Source: Prevotellaceae bacterium
Lineage (GTDB): Bacteria > Bacteroidota > Bacteroidia > Bacteroidales > UBA932
DNA: 5,242 nt
Assembly: GCA_031254635.1 (NCBI GenBank)
Contig: JAIRUB010000120.1
Span: forward strand, 1-5,242
Direction of reading: 5' to 3'
Below the pieces are notes generated by a model that did no database searches, had not been told where the DNA came from, and worked only from the letters and a program-made list of their open reading frames with translations. How positions within the stretch are numbered: the stretch's first letter is position 1; every line of letters starts with the position of its first letter. The position numbers and the translations under genes were made by a program. This document shows positions 1 to 5,242 of the stretch, piece by piece.

Positions 1-874
1 CGGAGTCAGCTATCGCAATCAATTTACAAGTTCGCCCTCGCCTTATCATACATATTACGCAGAGGCCGATGTATTTATTAACAAATGGAGTAGCGCCTTT
101 GGCGCCTATATTTTAAATACTAGAGCGGCAGGAAGCCAGCTAATAGAAACCGGTGTAGGTCTATCATATATGTTCAATGTGAAGATAAATGAAGATTTGG
201 AATTTAAACCCGCCCTGCAAGCGATTTTTCATAATAAACAACGAAATTTTCAGTCATATACATTTCCCGACAGGATAGATATTACAGGAGCGATTATTCC
301 GATGGTTCCTCAGGATTATGAACCCTATAGTGTTAATAACATTGACTTTGCAGCAGGCGCGATACTACAATACCGTCAATTGGAATTTGGCTTCTCTGCT
401 CAACACTTAGGGGCACAAAAAAATGATAATGAACCACCAACGCCTTTTAAAGCCCTTGTGCATGTCAAATATATATTTAATCTTAATTCCAATAATAGCG
501 GTACAGCAGATCCAAGCTTGTCTAACTGGTATTTTTTCGATGAATTCAAATTAATTCCTTATTTTCAATTTACATATCAAATTAATTATCAATATATTAC
601 AGGTGGTGTATTTGTTCAGTCAGGAGCCCTTTTTGCAGGAGGAGGAGTTAAAACCGCTTTAAAACAAGGTATTACAAATATAGCTTTGTCGGGAGGCTTT
701 GTTTCTTCCAGTTTACGGATAGGATATAGCATGGATTTTATAGCGCTGGGTAACAAGCTAAAAGGATGGTTAGGAATGTCGCATGAAGTATTTTTTCATT
801 TTTCATTCGGTGGAAAATCAACAGAGAGTAATGCTAAATGGAAAAAATACTCCACTTGCGCTTGCTATTTATAA
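1..874 (+). CDS. PorP/SprF family type IX secretion outer-membrane protein, 5' end missing
   Basis: This is the C-terminal 290 residues of a PorP/SprF-family protein. The first full codon is at position 2 and the stop is TAA at 872-874. The visible start, GVSYRNQF, matches the family's conserved 'YRNQW' segment, which lies just after the signal peptide and first strand, so perhaps 40-60 residues are missing. Later segments also fit the family: IDFAAGAILQY, then FGFSAQHLGAQ, then the closing strands LRIGYSMDF and SHEVFFHFSFGG. Alternating hydrophobic and aromatic residues suggest a beta-barrel. Family members sit in the outer membrane with the type IX secretion or gliding machinery, or assist a specific large adhesin. 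The next gene encodes GldJ, which supports that setting. The frame is open through the window edge, so the internal ATG at 170 is not the start. The protein ends in WKKYSTCACYL, where many relatives end in a short Cys-Pro-x-Phe-like tail. The family call is firm. Which paralogue it is cannot be told, so no symbol is given. Confidence 0.87.
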   Translation, partial: GVSYRNQFTSSPSPYHTYYAEADVFINKWSSAFGAYILNTRAAGSQLIETGVGLSYMFNVKINEDLEFKPALQAIFHNKQRNFQSYTFPDRIDITGAIIPMVPQDYEPYSVNNIDFAAGAILQYRQLEFGFSAQHLGAQKNDNEPPTPFKALVHVKYIFNLNSNNSGTADPSLSNWYFFDEFKLIPYFQFTYQINYQYITGGVFVQSGALFAGGGVKTALKQGITNIALSGGFVSSSLRIGYSMDFIALGNKLKGWLGMSHEVFFHFSFGGKSTESNAKWKKYSTCACYL

Positions 875-913
875 AAAATAATTAAAAAATTTTTCAATTT
901 CAATTTAATTCAT

Positions 914-921
914 TAACTTTG
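914..921 (+). promoter_or_regulatory. Likely Bacteroidota -7 promoter element ahead of gldJ
   Basis: TAACTTTG matches the Bacteroidota housekeeping -7 consensus TAnnTTTG exactly. It lies in the 79-bp AT-rich gap between porP/sprF and gldJ, 32 bases before the gldJ ATG. Transcription would start near 927-930, giving a leader of about 25 nt. The -33 side is weak: the nearest T-run is TTTTC at 891-895 rather than TTTG or TTG, with an 18-bp gap. No Shine-Dalgarno sequence precedes the ATG at 954, only A/T-rich bases, which is normal for this phylum. The site suggests gldJ can be transcribed independently of the upstream gene, with murF and the peptidase following in the same transcript. Confidence 0.5.
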
Positions 922-953
922 TAAGTTGTAATTAATGTTCATATTTACTAATT

Positions 954-2462
954 ATGAAAATTAACAAAATTTTATTATTTATCGCATGTTTGGCGATACT
1001 GAGTGGAGTACTCAGCAGATGTACATCCAATCGAAGTAACAAATCAAACAAGACCAACTGGGCTTATAATGACAAAAAGCATGGAGGGTTTGAAGTCAAA
1101 GATGTTTATGAACAAGTAACCGGTCCCGGGCTTGTTTTTATTGAAGGTGGAATGTTTACCATGGGACAGGCGGGAGAAGATTTATACCGCGATTGGAATA
1201 ATGCTCCCCGCAGAGTAACATTAGATTCTTACTATATTGACGAAGTTGCTGTGAGCAATACCAACTATCGTGAATATCTACATTGGATTTCAAGAGTATA
1301 TGTTTCTTATCCCAGTGTATATAAAAATGCCTTGCCTGATACTTTGGTATGGCGTAATCCTTTGGCTTACAATGAGCCTTATGTCAAAACTTATTTCCGT
1401 CATCCGGCATTTAATGACTATCCGGTAGTAGGTGTATCATGGCGCCAAGCTAACGATTATTGTTTGTGGCGTACAGATCGTGTAAACGAAATAATTTTGG
1501 TCAAAAAAGGCATCCTGAAAATGGACCTTGGCCAAAAAGATGCTAACAACTTTACTACAGACGCCTATTTGCTGAGGCAATACGAAGGTGTTGTGCGGAA
1601 AAACTTGCCCGACCTTTCCAGCCCTGTTAAAGGCGCTACCCGCCCTGTTGCTTTCGACGATGGTATTTTGCTGCCCAATTACCGCTTGCCGACCGAAGCC
1701 GAATGGGAATACGCCGCTGTAGCTCCTAAAGGAAGTTCTTATCAGAAGCAAGCGACTGAACGACGCCTATACCCGTGGGTAGGTACATCATTACGTAACC
1801 CTGAAAAGAAAAACAGAGGCCAATTTAAAGCTAATTTTCAACGTGGCCGCGGTGATATGATGGGTGTTGCCGGCGATGCCAATGATGGCTACGCTCTTCC
1901 CGCTCCTGTACGTTCTTTCTATCCAAATGATTTTGGCCTTTACTGTATGTCGGGCAATGTTAACGAATGGGTTGCCGATGTTTATCGCCCCATGTCCTCA
2001 GAAGATGTTAGCGACTTCCGTCCTTTCCGTGGTAGCGTATTCACGGAAGTAGCCCGCGATGATAGCGGAAATATATTATCTAAAGATGAATTAGGCCGTA
2101 TGCGGTACGATACCTTGGGCTATGATCCCAGCCGCTATAATTATCAACTGGGCGATAACCGTAACTACAAAGATGGAGACATGCTTTCATCTATTGATTA
2201 TCAAGATAGTAATGCAACTCAACCTGAACTGCGCTCCAATTCTGCTCGCATGTATAATCCAGGCTTAGGACGGGATAACAGAGATATGGCGAGTTTGGTA
2301 TCCGATAAATCGCGTGTATATAAAGGAGGCTCATTCCTTGACCGTCCTTATTGGCTTAGTCCGGGTACCCGCCGCTTCCTTGATGAAGATAAATCAGCCA
2401 TCGACATTGGATTCCGTTGCGCTATGGACAGGGTAGGTAATCCCCGCAAAAAGGGTAAATAA
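954..2462 (+). CDS. gldJ: Gliding motility / type IX secretion lipoprotein GldJ
   Basis: A 502-residue lipoprotein with a SUMF1/FGE-like domain. In Flavobacterium johnsoniae, GldJ is needed for gliding and type IX secretion and stabilises GldK; it acts at the periplasmic side of the outer membrane. The N-terminus is a signal peptide (residues 1-22) ending LSRC, with Cys23 the probable lipidated residue, although Arg at -1 is atypical. The fold begins at GPGLVFIEGGMFTMG (57-71) and continues with DWNNAP (80-85), PDTLVWRN (128-135), YPVVGVSW (156-163), RTDRVNE (173-179), RLPTEAEWEYA (244-254) and GLYCMSGNVNEW (328-339). It closes with VYKGGS (455-460) and GFRCAM (486-491). A region of about 115 residues containing DNRNYKDGD (401-409) separates the last two blocks. 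DWNNxP, PDTLVWRN, RTDRVNE and DNRNYxDGD match GldJ as I recall it and separate it from GldK. The cysteine pair used by true formylglycine-generating enzymes is absent, so the role is structural. The downstream murF also fits gldJ. At 502 residues it is somewhat shorter than the F. johnsoniae protein (about 560 from memory). Confidence 0.88.
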   Translation: MKINKILLFIACLAILSGVLSRCTSNRSNKSNKTNWAYNDKKHGGFEVKDVYEQVTGPGLVFIEGGMFTMGQAGEDLYRDWNNAPRRVTLDSYYIDEVAVSNTNYREYLHWISRVYVSYPSVYKNALPDTLVWRNPLAYNEPYVKTYFRHPAFNDYPVVGVSWRQANDYCLWRTDRVNEIILVKKGILKMDLGQKDANNFTTDAYLLRQYEGVVRKNLPDLSSPVKGATRPVAFDDGILLPNYRLPTEAEWEYAAVAPKGSSYQKQATERRLYPWVGTSLRNPEKKNRGQFKANFQRGRGDMMGVAGDANDGYALPAPVRSFYPNDFGLYCMSGNVNEWVADVYRPMSSEDVSDFRPFRGSVFTEVARDDSGNILSKDELGRMRYDTLGYDPSRYNYQLGDNRNYKDGDMLSSIDYQDSNATQPELRSNSARMYNPGLGRDNRDMASLVSDKSRVYKGGSFLDRPYWLSPGTRRFLDEDKSAIDIGFRCAMDRVGNPRKKGK

Positions 2463-2490
2463 CCCTGCAGTAGATAACTTTTATCAAAGC
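2463..2490 (+). other. Short gldJ-murF spacer, no terminator
   Basis: The 28-base gap between the gldJ stop and the murF ATG holds no GC-rich hairpin and no T-tract of terminator type. Its only structure is a 5-bp inverted repeat, GATAA-ctt-TTATC (2473-2485), too weak to stop transcription. TAACTTTT at 2475-2482 differs by one base from the -7 consensus TAnnTTTG, so a weak internal promoter is possible. The simplest reading is that gldJ and murF are co-transcribed. Confidence 0.4.
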
Positions 2491-3771
2491 ATGGAAAAAT
2501 TCTATAAGCTGTATAAAGAACATACAGTTATTAGTACCGACAGCCGTAATATTATTGACGGCTGTTTGTTTTTTGCCTTAAAAGGGAAGCATTTTAATGG
2601 TAACGATTTTGCTTTCCAAGCTATAGAGGCCGGAGCAGCATACGCTATTGTTGATGACGCCACACTCCCCGTACATCCTCAACTTATTAAAGTAGCAGAT
2701 GTTTTAGATATCCTACAAAAATTAGCGCAATATCATCGAAGGGAATTAAACATCCCTGTTATAGCCATCACCGGTACTAACGGAAAGACTACCACCAAGG
2801 AGCTAACAGCACAAGTGCTGTCTGTTAAATTCAAAGTAGGCGTTACCTCCGGCAATTTAAACAACCATATAGGCGTTCCGCTCACTTTACTTTCGATGGA
2901 TAACTCCACGCAGGTAGGCGTAGTGGAAATGGGCGCCAGCCACCTTGGTGAAATAGCAGAACTCTGCCAAATTACTGAGCCGGACTATGGTTTAATAACC
3001 AATGTGGGCAAGGCTCACCTCGAGGGTTTTGGCTCACTTGAAGGCGTAAAAAAAACCAAGGGTGAATTATACGATTTTCTCGTTAATCATGACGGCGTAA
3101 TCCTGTTCAATGCCGATAATCCGCTACTAACCGACATGGTAAACGTGCGACAGGCTGAGCGCTTGATACCTTATGGTATAGGTACAAATAAGGCCGTCAT
3201 CTTACCATCGGATACAAGCCATCCATTTCTGTGCCTTTCCGTACAAGGCTATCCGGAAATTAACACCCAACTCATCGGAGCATATAATGCCGACAATGTA
3301 TTAGCAGCGCTGGCTGTAGCCCGGCAATTCGACATTAATGCCGAAAAGGCTGCAAGGGCTATCAGCCGGTATCAACCCTCCAATAATCGTTCCCAGTTGC
3401 TGCAAAAAGGAGGCTATACTTTTATTATGGATGCCTACAATGCTAATCCTACCAGTATGGCTGCCGCTATTGAAAATTTCTCATACCTGCAAGGCGGCCA
3501 TAAATGGGCCATCTTTGGCGATATGCTCGAATTGGGCAAAGAAACAGCAGATGAGCACCGGAATATTATCCGGCTATTAAAAGAAAAGCATATACAAAAT
3601 GCGTTTTTAATAGGCCACTGTTTTATGGAAGCCAATGAAAATAACGATTTTCAAGCCTTCTTATCCGTTGACGATTTAATTACTTACCTTCAACAGCATC
3701 CTTTACCCAAACAGACCACCATTCTGCTTAAAGGCTCCAGAGGAATACGGTTGGAGAAAATGATACAATGA
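2491..3771 (+). CDS. murF: UDP-N-acetylmuramoyl-tripeptide--D-alanyl-D-alanine ligase MurF
   Basis: A cytoplasmic, ATP-dependent Mur ligase that adds the D-Ala-D-Ala dipeptide to UDP-MurNAc-tripeptide, the last cytoplasmic step in making the peptidoglycan pentapeptide precursor. The 426 residues match the usual length for Bacteroidota. The N-terminal substrate-binding domain carries STDSRN (15-20) and GCLFFALKG (24-32). The central ATPase domain has the P-loop GTNGKTT (95-101), GNLNNHIGVPLTLL (121-134), EMGAS (146-150) and NVGKAHLEGFGS (171-182); Lys190 in TKGEL is probably the carbamylated lysine. The C-terminal domain shows GAYNADNVLAALA (263-275), DAYNANPTSM (314-323), GDMLELG (343-349) and LLKGSRGIRLEKM (412-424). 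YNANP and the KGSRG tail separate MurF from MurC, MurD and MurE. All expected motifs are intact, so the enzyme should be active and, as the usual sole copy, essential. There is no Shine-Dalgarno sequence; the ATG is chosen because the N-terminal domain starts directly after it. It lies 28 bp after gldJ and its stop overlaps the next start codon. Confidence 0.96.
   Translation: MEKFYKLYKEHTVISTDSRNIIDGCLFFALKGKHFNGNDFAFQAIEAGAAYAIVDDATLPVHPQLIKVADVLDILQKLAQYHRRELNIPVIAITGTNGKTTTKELTAQVLSVKFKVGVTSGNLNNHIGVPLTLLSMDNSTQVGVVEMGASHLGEIAELCQITEPDYGLITNVGKAHLEGFGSLEGVKKTKGELYDFLVNHDGVILFNADNPLLTDMVNVRQAERLIPYGIGTNKAVILPSDTSHPFLCLSVQGYPEINTQLIGAYNADNVLAALAVARQFDINAEKAARAISRYQPSNNRSQLLQKGGYTFIMDAYNANPTSMAAAIENFSYLQGGHKWAIFGDMLELGKETADEHRNIIRLLKEKHIQNAFLIGHCFMEANENNDFQAFLSVDDLITYLQQHPLPKQTTILLKGSRGIRLEKMIQ
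3768..3771 (+). promoter_or_regulatory. ATGA stop-start overlap of murF and the peptidase gene
   Basis: The four bases ATGA hold the first in-frame ATG of the M16 peptidase (3768-3770) and the TGA stop of murF (3769-3771). Overlaps of this type commonly allow a ribosome finishing one gene to start the next, so the two proteins may be translationally coupled. A second in-frame ATG at 3780 gives a more typical signal peptide (MKKNLIIV...) and would weaken this reading. The overlap itself is read directly; its use is inference. Confidence 0.45.
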
Positions 3772-5242
3772 ATAATATCATGAAAAAAAATCTAATTATC
3801 GTAACATTAGTGTTTGCACTATGTTCTTTGAGTTTAAATACACAAGCCCAAACTCTTGCACCCACTGATCCGGCATGGCGCACGGGAACCTTATCTAACG
3901 GCATGAAATACTACATTCGTAAAAATGCCAAACCCGAAGGCAAGGCCTGTTTCTGGATTGCCCACGATATCGGAGCTTTGCACGAAACCCCAAACCAAAA
4001 CGGATTAGCCCACTTCATCGAACACATGGTTTTCAACGGATTGAAGAATTTCCCCGGGAAAACCATGTTGGAGTATATGCAGTCTATCGGATGTTCATTC
4101 GGTGGAAACATCAACGCTTCAACAAACCAGATGCTTACGCAATACCTGCTTACCGACGTTCCCATCAGCCGGGAAGGAGTTATTGATACCTGCCTGCTGA
4201 TTTTGCACGATTGGAGCGGACACATCCTTTGTGAGCAGGAAGAACTTGACGCCGAGCGCGGTGTTATTCGCGAAGAATGGCGTACCGGCACATCAGCCAT
4301 GCGACGCAACTATCAGGCGCTTTCAAAAACATTTTACCCGGGCACGCCTTATGCAACCCGTAGCGTTATTGGCGACACCTCTATTATTAACAACTTCACG
4401 CAAAAAGATATATTGGATTTCTATGACGACTGGTATAGGCCAAACCTCCAAGCTGTTGTTATTGTTGGCGACTTCGACGTAAATATGATGGAAAATAAAG
4501 TAAAAACTTTGTTCGGCACTTTGGAAAATCCTGAAAACATGAAAACAAAGGCTGAATTTAATATATCGGATAATGTTGAACCCATCATCAATGTATATAA
4601 AGACCCTGAATTAACAGACAACAATGTGCAATTCGTCGTCAAATTTCCTGCCAAGTTCAACAAAACCAACCGCAATTCCGAAGAATATGTACGCTACGAA
4701 TTGGTGGCCGGTTATATCTCAGCTATGCTGAATGCCCGCTTGAACGAGGCGCAGCAACAGCCAACTGCGAAATTTACCGCCGCAGCTGTAAACATCCGCA
4801 ACTTTGCGGGCGACCGTGATGGTTTTTCTTTGTCAGTGGGCGCAAAAAATAATGAGTTGGAAGCCGGCTTCGATGAGGCGCTGACCATTGTTGAGCAAGC
4901 CCGACGCTTCGGCTTCACCCCCGGCGAATTAGAACGTGCAAAAGCCAACCTTCTGCAACGCTACGAGAGCAGCTATGCCGAGCGCGATAGCAGAAGACAC
5001 AACGAATACAATCGTTCGGCTTATCGCAATTTTCAAGACAATGCTCCGCTCATGAGCGAAGAACAATCGCTCAAGTTAGCGAAAAAGTTTAATGATGGTA
5101 TTCAGTTAGCCGAACTTAACGAACTCCTTCAAAAAACGCTTGTGTTTGGGCCGAACACTATAATTTTTGCTTCAGGCCCCGATAAAGCCGATGTGAACCT
5201 GCCTAACGATGAAATTTTGGGTATTATTATGTATGGTGTAGG
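3768..5242 (+). CDS. Secreted M16 family zinc metallopeptidase (PqqL/insulinase-like), 3' end missing
   Basis: This open frame runs off the window end; 491 codons are visible and full family members have roughly 930-990 residues, so about half is present. Numbering is from the ATG at 3768; the ATG at 3780 (Met5) is an equally good start. Residues 5-27 form a signal peptide, MKKN then a hydrophobic run ending NTQA, with cleavage likely after Ala27. There is no lipobox, so the protein should be periplasmic or exported. The inverted zinc-binding motif is HFIEH (His82, Glu85, His86). The downstream acidic element is ERGVIREEW, where motif alignment favours Glu170 as third ligand and Glu163 as the conserved partner. 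An M16_C domain follows, with DFYDDWYRPNLQAVVIVGD at about 217-235 and ELERAKANLL near 386-395. These match Bacteroidota PqqL-like peptidases, which degrade peptides in a clamshell of four domains. The segment after NAST reads NQMLTQY, unlike the VEQT or FDET versions I recall. The physiological substrate cannot be inferred. The gene follows murF by an ATGA overlap. Confidence 0.92.
   Translation, partial: MNNIMKKNLIIVTLVFALCSLSLNTQAQTLAPTDPAWRTGTLSNGMKYYIRKNAKPEGKACFWIAHDIGALHETPNQNGLAHFIEHMVFNGLKNFPGKTMLEYMQSIGCSFGGNINASTNQMLTQYLLTDVPISREGVIDTCLLILHDWSGHILCEQEELDAERGVIREEWRTGTSAMRRNYQALSKTFYPGTPYATRSVIGDTSIINNFTQKDILDFYDDWYRPNLQAVVIVGDFDVNMMENKVKTLFGTLENPENMKTKAEFNISDNVEPIINVYKDPELTDNNVQFVVKFPAKFNKTNRNSEEYVRYELVAGYISAMLNARLNEAQQQPTAKFTAAAVNIRNFAGDRDGFSLSVGAKNNELEAGFDEALTIVEQARRFGFTPGELERAKANLLQRYESSYAERDSRRHNEYNRSAYRNFQDNAPLMSEEQSLKLAKKFNDGIQLAELNELLQKTLVFGPNTIIFASGPDKADVNLPNDEILGIIMYGV

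Noticed and set aside
170..874. A complete 234-residue protein starting at the ATG at 170
   Set aside because: The same frame is open back to position 2 and encodes the conserved YRNQ segment and further barrel strands, so 170 is an internal Met of a truncated gene.
875..913. An intrinsic terminator after the porP/sprF-like gene
   Set aside because: The stretch has A- and T-runs (AAAAAATTTTT near 884-894) but no GC-containing stem, so it does not support a terminator call.
1437..1751. A 104-codon minus-strand open frame inside gldJ
   Set aside because: It is opposite conserved GldJ motifs, has no known domain, and is best explained as a chance shadow.
954..2462. Naming this gene gldK/porK because it follows a porP-like gene
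   Set aside because: The motifs DWNNAP, PDTLVWRN, RTDRVNE and DNRNYKDGD fit GldJ, and the next gene is murF rather than gldL/porL.
2473..2485. GATAA-ctt-TTATC inverted repeat as an operator or hairpin
   Set aside because: Five AT-rich base pairs with a 3-nt loop are expected by chance in this composition; noted only in the spacer entry.
3338..3580. Plus-strand out-of-frame open frame inside murF
   Set aside because: It overlaps the essential C-terminal MurF motifs in another frame and shows no independent coding signal.
3911..4309. A 132-codon open frame on the minus strand
   Set aside because: It lies wholly inside the M16 coding region across the HxxEH motif, and its translation is Ser/Arg/Pro-rich with no recognisable domain.
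4421..4948. Two minus-strand open frames (4421-4675 and 4712-4948)
   Set aside because: Both are antisense to the continuous M16 peptidase frame and resemble no protein I recognise.

Overview
The window looks like chromosomal DNA from a member of the Bacteroidota, probably a non-Bacteroides lineage (Sphingobacteria, Chitinophagia, Cytophagia or a relative) that has type IX secretion and possibly gliding. The reasons are a PorP/SprF-family outer-membrane protein, a GldJ-type lipoprotein, no Shine-Dalgarno sequences ahead of the genes, and one good Bacteroidota-type -7 promoter hexamer (TAACTTTG). The genus cannot be fixed from this sequence.

All four genes lie on the + strand and are tightly packed. 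(1) Positions 1-874 hold the 3' part of a porP/sprF-like gene whose start lies upstream of the window. (2) Positions 875-953 are an AT-rich intergenic gap carrying the likely promoter of the next gene. (3) Positions 954-2462 are gldJ, a lipoprotein with a formylglycine-generating-enzyme-like (SUMF1) fold that lacks the catalytic cysteines. (4) After 28 bp comes murF (2491-3771), the ligase that adds D-Ala-D-Ala to the peptidoglycan precursor. (5) Overlapping the murF stop by an ATGA is a secreted M16 (PqqL/insulinase-like) zinc peptidase, 3768 to the window end, of which about the first half is present. No RNA gene, mobile element, CRISPR array or substantial repeat is visible, and no gene-free stretch reaches 300 bases.

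PorP/SprF and GldJ both belong to the type IX secretion/gliding apparatus at the outer membrane and periplasm. murF and the peptidase are most likely carried in the gldJ transcript and serve cell-envelope biogenesis and periplasmic proteolysis. The gldJ-murF adjacency is one I recall from other Bacteroidota, so the region reads as conserved core genome rather than an accessory island. I found no convincing undescribed system. The points worth a second look are molecular: an arginine directly before the GldJ lipidation cysteine, a large GldJ-specific insert, the ATGA overlap, and an unusual substrate-cleft segment in the M16 peptidase.
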